From the NCBI GenBank assembly GCA_945897915.1, contig CAMDGB010000007.1, forward strand, positions 19,117 through 83,116: 64,000 bases of DNA, in the 5' to 3' direction. A model generated the notes under the pieces. That model searched no databases. It saw only the letters and a list, made by a program, of their open reading frames with translations, and had not been told where the DNA came from. Below, one piece after another: positions 1 through 7,700 of the stretch; positions within the stretch are counted from its first letter, which is position 1; each line of letters starts with the position of its first letter. Origin of the DNA: Chryseobacterium gleum (GTDB lineage Bacteria; Bacteroidota; Bacteroidia; Flavobacteriales; Flavobacteriaceae). The translations under genes were made by a program, and so were the position numbers.

Positions 1-640
1 CGTCAAAAGAAACTTGAGCAGCCGTCATTTTAAAGATGTCAACAGCAATTTCTACTTCTTTATCATCAACTCCTAAAATATCAACCTTTTTTACTTCTTT
101 AATTTCTTCAATATCGTCTTGAAGTAATTCTCCGTATTTTTTTAGTTGTTGTGTGGTGTAATTTCCTTTTAAATTGATATTTAAAATAGGCACTTCTTCA
201 GAAATATTTAGTTCGAAAACACTTGGTTCTACTTTACTTCCGTTATCTAAATTTGGCCAATCGGTATCTGCTTTTATAACATCTACTTTATCTTTAATTT
301 TAGTTTTCGCCTCTTCAATGGTAACTTTATCAGCAAATTCTACAATTATCATTCCATAATCTTGAAAAGAGCTGGACGTTATTTTTTCTACACCTGTGAT
401 ATTTTTAACTTCCTTTTCAAGAGGTTTAATAATTAATTTTTCCACATCCTCTGCTGAATTTCCAGGAAAAACAGAAGAAATGTATATTTTATTTTCAATA
501 ATTTCTGGGAAATCTTCACGAGGCATCGTTACATAGGCAATAATACCCGTAATAACAATTAGCAACGTTAAAATATAAACTGTAACTCTGTTGTCTACTG
601 CCCAACTCGATATTCCGAATTCTTTGTTTTTATGTGACAT
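1..640 (-). CDS. RND efflux pump permease subunit, N-terminal part (cut by window edge)
   Basis: Open frame of 213 codons running off the left edge; the ORF track lists only antisense shadows here. The ATG at 640 gives MSHKNKEFGISSW, then one hydrophobic helix (about residues 17-36) followed by MPREDFPEI. This is the usual start of HAE1/AcrB-type RND transporters. The rest of the visible part (FPGNSAEDVEKL, KITSSS) matches the first periplasmic porter loop. Known role of the family: proton-driven export of drugs, metals or lipids through an adaptor and a TolC channel. It is the last gene of the efflux operon, 85 nt after the adaptor gene. The substrate cannot be told from this fragment. Confidence 0.9.
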   Translation of the reverse strand, partial: MSHKNKEFGISSWAVDNRVTVYILTLLIVITGIIAYVTMPREDFPEIIENKIYISSVFPGNSAEDVEKLIIKPLEKEVKNITGVEKITSSSFQDYGMIIVEFADKVTIEEAKTKIKDKVDVIKADTDWPNLDNGSKVEPSVFELNISEEVPILNINLKGNYTTQQLKKYGELLQDDIEEIKEVKKVDILGVDDKEVEIAVDIFKMTAAQVSFD

Positions 641-644
641 GTTT

Positions 645-700
645 GTTTGTTGTTTTTGGTTTATTGTTTATTGTTGTAATTGTAACCTTAAACAACAAAC
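645..700. repeat. Inverted repeat between adaptor and pump genes
   Basis: GTTTGTTGTTT (645-655) is exactly complementary to AAACAACAAAC (690-700). The loop carries TTTATTGTTTATTGTTG. It lies in the untranslated gap of the efflux operon, so it would form a hairpin in the mRNA. It could tune pump expression or simply be an intergenic repeat like others in this window. Confidence 0.55.
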
Positions 701-725
701 TATAAACATTATTTTCTTAATAAAC

Positions 726-1865
726 TTAAAAATTAAGTTTCATTCCATCTGCGATGTTATTAGCGCCTTCTGTAACAATAACATCATTTGCGGTTAATCC
801 GCTCAAAATTTCAGTTACATTATCAGATGATTTACCCACTTTAACAAGTACTTTTTTAGCTACTCCTTTTTTACCATTTACATTAGTGGCTATAAATACA
901 AATTTGTTGTGTTCGCCGTCTTCTTGTACCACATTTGTAGGAACTACGATAGCGTTATTTATTGCATAATCAATAATTTTAAGTTGCGCCACTTGGTTTG
1001 GACGTAGTAAATTATCTGGATTAGGCACACTAACTTCAATACCAAAACTTCTATTACTTGGGTTAATAAAATTAGCTACCTGACGCACTTTACCTTTATA
1101 GGTTTTCCCTAAAGACGTTAAAAAAACATCTACAGCTGTTCCAACTTTTAACTTCCCAATGTAGGTTTCAGGAACGGTTGTAGAAACATACATGTTTGAT
1201 AAATTTACAATGCGCATTAATCCTTGTGGGTTTGGAGAAACTACTTGTCCTCTTTCTACAAAAACATCATCAATAGTTCCGGAAAATGGAGCACGAATAA
1301 CTGTTTTTGCCACTTGAGCTCTCATTTGTGCAACCGATTTTTGAGCCGAAATCATTTGTGCTTGCGCTTGTAAAAACTGAATTTCAGAACCAATTTTTTT
1401 GTCCCAAAGGTTTTTTTGTCTTTCAAAAGTGGTTTTTGACAAAGCATATTGGTTTTCAATACTGGCCAATTGCTGACTCATTCCTGCATCGTCAACTTTA
1501 CCAAGAATTTGTCCTTTTGAAACACGTTGCCCAGCTTTTACATTTAAAATGGTTAACGTTCCGCTGAATTCAGGTTGTACTAAAATATTATCTTTAGTAT
1601 TTACATTTCCTTGAATTTCTAAATAGTGATTGAAAATAGTGTCTTTTAGCGTTATTACCGAAACTAATGCTTCTGTTTCTGGTGTTTTATTGCCATTAAG
1701 TAGCGCGGCATCTATTTTTTCTAATTCTGACTGAATAATTGCCTTTCTATTTTTTAATTCCGTAATGTTTTTATCTTTAATTAAATCTTCGGTAGATTTT
1801 TCTCCACAAGCTATCAGTAAAAAACTGGCGGCAATAATTACTAATTTTTTCATATCTAATTTCAT
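726..1865 (-). CDS. RND periplasmic adaptor (membrane fusion protein), lipoprotein
   Basis: 379 aa. The N-terminus MKKLVIIAASFLLIACGEK has a lipobox (LIAC), so the mature protein should be a lipid-anchored periplasmic protein. Then come a helical hairpin (about 35-65 and 130-170), a biotinyl-lipoyl-like half (GTLTILNVKAGQRVSKGQILG), its partner (VIRAPFSGTIDDVFVERGQVV), and beta-barrel and membrane-proximal domains ending GANNIADGMKLNF. This is the HlyD/AcrA order. It should link the pump to the TolC-like channel encoded just upstream (6 nt gap). Translation may start at 1865 or at the ATG at 1853 (MKKLV); the latter gives a more typical signal peptide. Confidence 0.93.
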   Translation of the reverse strand: MKLDMKKLVIIAASFLLIACGEKSTEDLIKDKNITELKNRKAIIQSELEKIDAALLNGNKTPETEALVSVITLKDTIFNHYLEIQGNVNTKDNILVQPEFSGTLTILNVKAGQRVSKGQILGKVDDAGMSQQLASIENQYALSKTTFERQKNLWDKKIGSEIQFLQAQAQMISAQKSVAQMRAQVAKTVIRAPFSGTIDDVFVERGQVVSPNPQGLMRIVNLSNMYVSTTVPETYIGKLKVGTAVDVFLTSLGKTYKGKVRQVANFINPSNRSFGIEVSVPNPDNLLRPNQVAQLKIIDYAINNAIVVPTNVVQEDGEHNKFVFIATNVNGKKGVAKKVLVKVGKSSDNVTEILSGLTANDVIVTEGANNIADGMKLNF

Positions 1866-1871
1866 TTATTT

Positions 1872-3209
1872 TTAGTTAACTAATTTTTCTAAAGTTGCTT
1901 TTTTATTGATGATTTCTATCATTGCTTGAAGTGCTTCTTGTTGGGCCGTATATAATTGTTTTTGCGCTTCAGCAAAGTCAAAACTTGAAGATAAACCTTC
2001 TTTAAATTTTATTTGTTGTTTGGTTTCAATTCGTTCTGCTAATTTTAAATTAGCTTGGGCATTATTATATTGGTTGATGCTATATTCGTAATCGCTTTTG
2101 GCTTTTTGATATTGTAATTTTAATTTTTGTTCTGTTTCTGTAAGTTGCGTTTTTGATTTTTCTAATTCAATTTTTGCTTGTTGTACTTTAGAATTTCTGC
2201 CGCCACTACTAAAAATTGGCACATTTAATCCCAAGCCAACATTTGAAAAATTACTCCATTTTTGAGTAGAATTCATGAGAGAAAATGCGTTGGAAAAGGC
2301 ATTGTATCCAAAATTTACTTGTGCGCCTAACGATGGCAAACCTTTGCTTTTTTCTAATTTAACTAAAAGTTGTTTGCTTTCTTCTACATTTTTGCCAATT
2401 TTATAATCAATGTTTTCGTTTACAATAAACTCGGAAACTAATAATTGTAAATCGATATTATTTTGAGTTAAATTACTTAATTTTTCAGTTAATACAATTG
2501 CATCGTCAACATTAATTCCTAGTAATAATTTTACAATATTTAAGGCAATAACCCTTTGTTTGGTTACATTTTCCAAAGCATTATTTACAGAATTTAAGGT
2601 AATTTGAAGTTGCTCAATAGTTTCTTCTTCTATTAAACCGTTTTTATAAATTTCTTTTGTATCCGATAGAATTTTTTCTAAAACAGTCTTGTTTTTATTG
2701 ATAATCAAAATACTTTCATCTGCTAAGAGCACATTCCCATAAGAATTAATTACAATTTCTTTAATTTCTTGATTCGTTTTTTCTTTTGCGTTTTCAGAAA
2801 TTTTTAAATATGTTTTTGCAGATTGCAAACCTACTAAATACGAACCATCAAAAATAAGTTGACTTAATGTTAGATTTCCTATAGCTACGTGTTTCGTACC
2901 AAAAGCCAACAACGTAATGTCATTAGGATTTGCCATAGGATTAAAAGCATTAGCAGCTGCGCCTTGCTTGGTAAATTCAAATGTGTTTTGATAATTTATA
3001 GAACCATTAATTTGTGGTAATCCCATTGTAGTGGTTTCCCATTTTTTTTGCTTCGCAAGTTCTAAATCTCTGTTTGCGTTTATGACGCTGTAATTGTTCT
3101 TTTGGGCTTGGTCAATTGCTTGCTTTAGCGTGAAACTGGCAGTTTCTGCTTGCGAAAAAACTTGAATGACACTCATAAGAAACAGAAATACTGTTATTTT
3201 AATCTTCAT
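1872..3209 (-). CDS. TolC-family outer membrane efflux channel
   Basis: 445 aa with a signal peptide (MKIKITVFLFLMSVIQVFSQA). Two repeated outer-membrane-efflux (OEP) halves with long coiled-coil helices are visible. Typical features are FTLKQAIDQAQKNNYSV near the start, the strand NFSNVGLGLNVPIFSSGGR in the second half, and a final heptad-rich helix. Known family role: trimeric exit duct for RND or ABC pumps. Gene order TetR - TolC - adaptor - pump with gaps of 6-10 nt makes it the duct of this operon's pump. Confidence 0.93.
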   Translation of the reverse strand: MKIKITVFLFLMSVIQVFSQAETASFTLKQAIDQAQKNNYSVINANRDLELAKQKKWETTTMGLPQINGSINYQNTFEFTKQGAAANAFNPMANPNDITLLAFGTKHVAIGNLTLSQLIFDGSYLVGLQSAKTYLKISENAKEKTNQEIKEIVINSYGNVLLADESILIINKNKTVLEKILSDTKEIYKNGLIEEETIEQLQITLNSVNNALENVTKQRVIALNIVKLLLGINVDDAIVLTEKLSNLTQNNIDLQLLVSEFIVNENIDYKIGKNVEESKQLLVKLEKSKGLPSLGAQVNFGYNAFSNAFSLMNSTQKWSNFSNVGLGLNVPIFSSGGRNSKVQQAKIELEKSKTQLTETEQKLKLQYQKAKSDYEYSINQYNNAQANLKLAERIETKQQIKFKEGLSSSFDFAEAQKQLYTAQQEALQAMIEIINKKATLEKLVN

Positions 3210-3219
3210 TGGTTTAAAT

Positions 3220-3819
3220 TTAATTATTTATATTCTGTAATTGTTTTTCTAATTCTATTATTCCAGCTGACGTTGCCATCGCACGAATATGGTATTCTAA
3301 TGCTTTGTATTCTAATTTACTAGCTTCTTTCTCTAAGGCTGTATTTTCGCTAATGCTGAATATTAATGTGTAATAAAACTTAACATAATTTTCAACATCT
3401 ATAGTTTCTAGATATAATCCTTCTGAAATTCCTTTAAAAATGTTATCCCGAAAACACCCTTGACATATTTCAATTTGATAGCCAACTACTTTTTGATATA
3501 CTTCTGGATAATGTTTTTTCAATTGATAAACAGGAGATGTTTCGCTATATTTGAACATTTCTTTAAACATTCTTCTTATTTGAAAATTTTCTTCGATAGC
3601 ATTAAATTTTTTCGCAACGATTGATTCAATGATTTCTATAACTTCTTTATGAACCAATTGTGTGCTTTCTTCAATAAGTAATTCTTTGTTAGAAAAATAT
3701 TTGTAAATTGTTTTTTTAGAAATTCCCATTTCACGGGCAATATCGTCCATAGTAATGCTCTTGAAACCAAATTTCAAAAACATTTCTTTTGCTTTGACTA
3801 CAATATTTTCTTTAATCAT
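3220..3819 (-). CDS. TetR/AcrR-family transcriptional regulator
   Basis: 199 aa. The N-terminal helix-turn-helix is clear (FKSITMDDIAREMGISKKTIYKYFSNKELL, about residues 18-47). The C-terminal all-helical ligand domain is divergent, as usual. It lies 10 nt upstream of the TolC gene and 7 nt after the MIase-like gene, so it is co-transcribed with the pump it probably represses. A 7-bp inverted repeat on the operon promoter (4156-4183) is its likely operator, giving autoregulation. The inducer is unknown. Confidence 0.92.
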   Translation of the reverse strand: MIKENIVVKAKEMFLKFGFKSITMDDIAREMGISKKTIYKYFSNKELLIEESTQLVHKEVIEIIESIVAKKFNAIEENFQIRRMFKEMFKYSETSPVYQLKKHYPEVYQKVVGYQIEICQGCFRDNIFKGISEGLYLETIDVENYVKFYYTLIFSISENTALEKEASKLEYKALEYHIRAMATSAGIIELEKQLQNINN

Positions 3820-3826
3820 AAGAATA

Positions 3827-4093
3827 TTAAAATTGTTTTATCAAACTATAAAATTCTATGCTTTTTCTTAAAGGATATAATGGCAATTCTTTAATTTTTA
3901 GTTTTACTTCTTCTTCATTTATATTTTTAAAAATTAAAATTGCACCATTTTTGGTTGGTCGTAAAAATAAATTTTCTAAAATCCCTACTTCTTTCCATTT
4001 AGCAATTATTTCTTTTTCATGAATTAAAATTTCAGAAAAATTATCTGGTAAATTATCTAAATCAATGGTTAAAATTACTTGTACCTGGTTCAT
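3827..4093 (-). CDS. Small muconolactone isomerase-like (ferredoxin-fold) protein
   Basis: 88 aa, no signal peptide, so cytoplasmic. Layout resembles the muconolactone delta-isomerase family (MIase/YciI-like): an N-terminal strand (QVILTIDLDNLP), two helices (EIIAKWKEVGILENLFLRP), a central strand (GAILIFKNI) and the closing LPLYPLRKSIEFYSL, which recalls LPLFPY...I..TPL in known MIases. Catalysis is not assured, since such short proteins also act as monooxygenase-like or binding proteins. As first gene of the TetR-RND operon it may process or sense the exported compound; that is inference. Confidence 0.6.
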   Translation of the reverse strand: MNQVQVILTIDLDNLPDNFSEILIHEKEIIAKWKEVGILENLFLRPTKNGAILIFKNINEEEVKLKIKELPLYPLRKSIEFYSLIKQF

Positions 4094-4143
4094 TTTTAAT
4101 ATTTAATATTATTAATTATTCTTTTTTGTATAATTTTTCGATA

Positions 4144-4151
4144 CAAATATA
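4144..4151 (-). promoter_or_regulatory. -7 box of the efflux operon promoter
   Basis: On the minus strand this reads TATATTTG, an exact TAnnTTTG. With 18-19 nt spacing the -33 position is only TTA-like. It sits 51 nt before the first ATG (4093), immediately next to the inverted repeat at 4156-4183. Confidence 0.6.
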
Positions 4152-4155
4152 AAAA

Positions 4156-4183
4156 GGAAACTTATAAAACTAAAATAGTTTCC
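4156..4183. promoter_or_regulatory. Probable TetR operator (inverted repeat between -33 and -7)
   Basis: GGAAACT (4156-4162) and AGTTTCC (4177-4183) form a perfect 7-bp inverted repeat with a 14-nt centre, total 28 bp. It fills the space between the predicted -33 and -7 elements of the minus-strand promoter, the classic position for a repressor that blocks RNA polymerase. TetR-family dimers bind such palindromes, and the operon encodes one TetR protein. Confidence 0.6.
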
Positions 4184-4263
4184 GTAATCTTCACATAAAT
4201 TTAACATTTAATTTATGAAGCTAATTATTAATTATTAGTTTAAATTTACAAAAAATTTCAAGT

Positions 4264-5238
4264 ATGCTTTCATTGTCAGAATATCAAAATGTTATTTCGA
4301 AAGAATTTTCAAATATTCATATTCACAAACAACCGAAAAATTTATATGAACCAATAGATTATATTTTATCTCTTGGCGGTAAAAGAATTCGTCCTGTATT
4401 AACATTAATGGCAACTGATATTTTTGATGGCGACTATAAAAAAGCAATTTCTGCTGCTAAAGCCGTAGAGGTTTTTCATAATTTTTCATTAGTGCATGAT
4501 GATATTATGGACGATGCGCCTTTGAGACGAGGACATGAAACTGTTCATGAAAAATGGAACATCAATACTGGTATTTTATCTGGTGATGCCATGTTAATTT
4601 TAGCTTATCAGTATTTTGAAAATTACGAACCCGCGATATTTCAAAAACTAGCAAAATTATTTAGCAAAACAGCTTTAGAAGTTTGCGAAGGTCAACAATA
4701 CGATGTAGATTTTGAAACCCGAGATGATGTTACAATTGCTGAATATTTAAAAATGATTGAATTTAAAACGGCAGTATTATTAGGTGCTGCTATGAAAATG
4801 GGCGCTATTGTAGCAGAAACTTCAGAAGAAAACGCCGATTTAATTTATACTTTTGGATTAAATTTAGGCATAGCATTTCAATTACAAGACGATTATTTAG
4901 ATGCTTTTGGAAACCCAAAAACCTTTGGGAAACAAGTAGGTGGCGACATTATCGAAAACAAAAAAACCTATTTATACTTAAAAGCGATAGCGTTTTCAAA
5001 TGACGAGGACAAACAGCAATTATTACATTTATTTTCTATACAACCCAATGAAAATTTCGATAAAATTGAATCGGTAAAAACAATTTTTACTACTTCTGGC
5101 GCAAGTAAAGCAACACAAGACGCAATTGCTAACTATACTCAAATAGCATTTGAAACGCTAGAAAAAATGAATATTTCCGAAGACAAAAAAGTGGTTTTAA
5201 GATTGTTTGGCGAAAAATTAATGAATAGAAAAGTGTAA
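4264..5238 (+). CDS. Polyprenyl (probably geranylgeranyl/farnesyl) diphosphate synthase
   Basis: 324 aa trans-prenyltransferase. GGKRIRPVLTLM is the IPP-binding motif. HDDIMDD (first Asp-rich motif) and DDYLD with GKQVGGD (second Asp-rich motif) bind the Mg-diphosphates. There is no two-residue insertion in the first motif, and a Phe sits five positions upstream of it (FSLVHDD). In the literature this points to a short-chain (C15-C20) product, consistent with a supply for carotenoids or quinones, but chain length cannot be fixed by eye. A weak -7 (TAAATTTA, 4241-4248) lies just upstream. The next small gene follows after 43 nt. Confidence 0.9.
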   Translation: MLSLSEYQNVISKEFSNIHIHKQPKNLYEPIDYILSLGGKRIRPVLTLMATDIFDGDYKKAISAAKAVEVFHNFSLVHDDIMDDAPLRRGHETVHEKWNINTGILSGDAMLILAYQYFENYEPAIFQKLAKLFSKTALEVCEGQQYDVDFETRDDVTIAEYLKMIEFKTAVLLGAAMKMGAIVAETSEENADLIYTFGLNLGIAFQLQDDYLDAFGNPKTFGKQVGGDIIENKKTYLYLKAIAFSNDEDKQQLLHLFSIQPNENFDKIESVKTIFTTSGASKATQDAIANYTQIAFETLEKMNISEDKKVVLRLFGEKLMNRKV

Positions 5239-5241
5239 TCA

Positions 5242-5268
5242 ATGAGCCAATTTTCGATGAGCCAATTT
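5242..5268 (+). repeat. Tandem pair of ATGAGCCAATTT
   Basis: ATGAGCCAATTT occurs at 5242-5253 and again at 5257-5268, followed by a partial copy (CCAATTT). It fills the gap between the prenyl synthase and the next gene. This is a typical short non-coding repeat with no evident function. Confidence 0.6.
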
Positions 5269-5281
5269 CCAATTTAAAAAA

Positions 5282-5635
5282 ATGAGTTATTTACCGCCAA
5301 CATCCATCGATTCATTAATTGAAGAAGCCGAAGAACAAGATTTATATTTCAAATTAATTGAGCAAACCAATAAAGATTTTGCTTTGGCAAACGAAAATAT
5401 TGATATTCCGTTAGATATTTCCCCATTTGAATTAAAGCTTTTGGTTCAGGAGAAAATTATAAAATTAGTCAATTATAAATTCGCAGAATATTTAAATTTA
5501 CTATATATTATTGATGTTTCCGAAGATCAGATTAAAAAATTAGACGGCTCAGATGTTTTTAAATTATCCGAAGAAGTTGCTTTTTTAATTTTAAAACGCG
5601 AATGGCAAAAAGTATGGTTTAGAAATAAATATTAA
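5282..5635 (+). CDS. Hypothetical protein, 117 aa
   Basis: Not recognised. It is an acidic, helical, cytoplasmic-looking protein with no signal peptide or membrane segment. It starts MSYLPPTSIDSLIEEAEEQD and ends with the basic WQKVWFRNKY. Spacing (43 nt) and direction suggest co-transcription with the prenyl synthase, but nothing in the sequence shows a functional link. It converges with the phosphatase gene, leaving 1 nt between the two stop codons and no visible terminator. Confidence 0.7.
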   Translation: MSYLPPTSIDSLIEEAEEQDLYFKLIEQTNKDFALANENIDIPLDISPFELKLLVQEKIIKLVNYKFAEYLNLLYIIDVSEDQIKKLDGSDVFKLSEEVAFLILKREWQKVWFRNKY

Positions 5636-5636
5636 T

Positions 5637-6962
5637 TTACTCCAACTCTTTCTTTAAAATTATTTTATTCCACAATTCTTTTCCTTCTTTGTCAAATAAT
5701 GTTATCTTCATTTGTCGGGTGTCTTTTTCGCCAGAAAACGAAAGTGTTCCAAAAACATGTTGTGCAAATAAACTGCCTTCCACTCTGTTTTTATTTTCTT
5801 CTTTGGCAATTTTTTCAATATTTCCATGTCCAGAAGTTAGTGGAGAAACCGTCCAATCATATAAATTATAAGCTTCAGTTCGTTTCAACATCGATAATTC
5901 TGTAAAATGTCTGTCACCAGAAATAAAAGTTACGCCTTTAATTTTATTTGCTGTAATTTCATTTAAAAGTGCTTCTTTTTCTGTTTTATAATTTTCGTAA
6001 TTTTCAAAAACAGCTGCCGAGCTTAACACTTGGCCACCAATTACTATAATTTTAAAACCGGCTTTTGAAGTTACCAAAGCGTCGATTAGCCATTGTATTT
6101 GAGAAGCTCCTAAAAGTACTTTTTCACCGGTTAATCTGTCATTTGGCGATCTAAAAAAACGATTGTCTAACAAGAAAACTTCTGCGTCTCCCCAATTAAA
6201 ACAGGAATAAATACCTTCTTGTTGAGTAGGATTCATCCCGTACGATTTATTTGCCCAAAAATCTTTAAACGCTTGTTGCGTTGCATACTTATTATAAAAA
6301 CCTCTGTCGCCATCATTTGGTCCAAAATCATGATCGTCCCAAATTGCAAAATTTTGAGTTTTAGCCAAAAGCGCTTGCATTTCTTTTATTTTTCTTGAAT
6401 AGGTGTAGCGATGTTGTATTCCTGTTTTACTATCCCAATCTGCTTCACGCAAGTAAATATTATCGCCACCCCAAATCATAATGTCTGGATTTTTTTTAGC
6501 AATACTTTCAAAAATAGAATAGTTGGAACCATAAGGTGTTCCTGGTCTATCTAGGGCTTCTTCACTTATGTAAGCGCAACTTCCTAATGCAATTGTAAAA
6601 TCGGGTGCTTTTTCGCGAAATTGCCATAATTTTTTTGATGAAAAGGAAGTTTCATAAGGCAAAATTATTTTTTTGTTATCCAAATAAACTTCGTAATTAT
6701 ATTTTTTTCCTGGCTCAAGTTTGTCTAAAACTACATGACAAGTAAATGCATTGTCTTTAGACGTGTTGTACTTTTCGCTTTTGAAAACTTCTCCTACATT
6801 ATCTTTAGCATAATAGGAAACATAAACAATGGATGGTTTTTCCGTTTGAAGCCAAATCATCGCTTCTTTCATTTCACAATAACCTAACATAGGTCCAGAT
6901 TGTAAATTATTTTGTGAAAATAAGGTGACTGAAAACAATAAAAAGGAAAGAATAAATCGCAT
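5637..6962 (-). CDS. PhoD-like alkaline phosphatase/phosphodiesterase, exported
   Basis: 441 aa with a signal peptide (MRFILSFLLFSVTLFSQ). An N-terminal Ig-like domain (about 20-110, SGPMLGYCEMKEAMIWLQ) precedes the PhoD metallophosphatase domain: GSCAYI, WGGDNIYLREADW, WDDHDFGPNDGD, DNRFFR, VIGGQVLSS and SGDRHFTEL. The conserved Asp, Asn and His residues should bind Ca/Fe as in characterised PhoD. Likely role: release of phosphate from organic esters in the periplasm or outside the cell. No neighbour has an obvious link, so it is probably monocistronic. Confidence 0.88.
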   Translation of the reverse strand: MRFILSFLLFSVTLFSQNNLQSGPMLGYCEMKEAMIWLQTEKPSIVYVSYYAKDNVGEVFKSEKYNTSKDNAFTCHVVLDKLEPGKKYNYEVYLDNKKIILPYETSFSSKKLWQFREKAPDFTIALGSCAYISEEALDRPGTPYGSNYSIFESIAKKNPDIMIWGGDNIYLREADWDSKTGIQHRYTYSRKIKEMQALLAKTQNFAIWDDHDFGPNDGDRGFYNKYATQQAFKDFWANKSYGMNPTQQEGIYSCFNWGDAEVFLLDNRFFRSPNDRLTGEKVLLGASQIQWLIDALVTSKAGFKIIVIGGQVLSSAAVFENYENYKTEKEALLNEITANKIKGVTFISGDRHFTELSMLKRTEAYNLYDWTVSPLTSGHGNIEKIAKEENKNRVEGSLFAQHVFGTLSFSGEKDTRQMKITLFDKEGKELWNKIILKKELE

Positions 6963-7020
6963 AATTTTTTTTGTAAAATTAAGAAATTCTAATAGATTTA
7001 ATGTTAAGAAATAATTACTT

Positions 7021-7581
7021 TTAAAACATTACTCTAACAAAAGGAAGCCAAGATTGCCCATATATATTATTTTGATTTGCGTGTAGTAAATTAAATCTAA
7101 CCCCAAAAGTTACGTTTTGTTGACGATATCCAGCACCAACAAAAACCGCTGTATTCCAAAATGAATCTTTGCTGCTATTCACTGCATCAAATTTTCTGTT
7201 TATTGCTAATTGTTCTATTTCTGCTGAAAGCTGAACATCTTGTATTGGGTGAAATAATCCAATTATACTTCCTCCAAAAATAGTAGATTTAAAACCCGTA
7301 GCATTATAATTTGAAGGATTTGATTCTTGAGCAACATAACTCCCTGAAATTCCTACACCTAGGCTTACCGTTTTGTTTATATGATAATATCCTGTTGGAG
7401 ATAAAGAAAAATTAGAATATCCGTTACCAAAAGCCAAGCCTAATCCTCCACCATATTGAACTTTTTGCCAAAAAACAGATTTTGTTTTAGGAATGCTGTC
7501 TTGCTGAGAAAACAAGTGTGCAGAATTGAGAAAAATTAGTGTGTAAAAAAATGTATTTAGTAACTTTCTCTTTATTTTCAT
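7021..7581 (-). CDS. Small outer-membrane beta-barrel protein, unknown function
   Basis: 186 aa. A signal peptide (LNTFFYTLIFLNSAHLFSQ) is followed by alternating amphipathic strands rich in Gly, Tyr and Phe (YGGGLGLAFGNGYSNFSL, VSLGVGISGSYV, FGVRFNLLHANQ), ending WLPFVRVMF. The terminal Phe is typical of Omp85-assembled barrels. It is divergent from sucA (119 nt apart). Flavobacterial homologues are sometimes labelled 'alpha-ketoglutarate decarboxylase', probably copied from the neighbour; nothing here resembles that enzyme. Confidence 0.7.
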   Translation of the reverse strand: MKIKRKLLNTFFYTLIFLNSAHLFSQQDSIPKTKSVFWQKVQYGGGLGLAFGNGYSNFSLSPTGYYHINKTVSLGVGISGSYVAQESNPSNYNATGFKSTIFGGSIIGLFHPIQDVQLSAEIEQLAINRKFDAVNSSKDSFWNTAVFVGAGYRQQNVTFGVRFNLLHANQNNIYGQSWLPFVRVMF

Positions 7582-7653
7582 TATATTTATTCCTTATTTG
7601 TTAATTTGAACATAAAAGTATAAATTTCTTCGAACATTTAGCATAAAAGTTTA

Positions 7654-7661
7654 TACTTTTG
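7654..7661 (+). promoter_or_regulatory. -7 box of the sucAB promoter
   Basis: TACTTTTG is an exact TAnnTTTG, 39 nt upstream of the sucA ATG. No good TTTG is found 18-20 nt further upstream, so the promoter may need an activator or be weak at -33. Confidence 0.5.
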
Positions 7662-7700
7662 CATAAAATTTTTTAACCAAATCGTCATTTAGACAGAATT

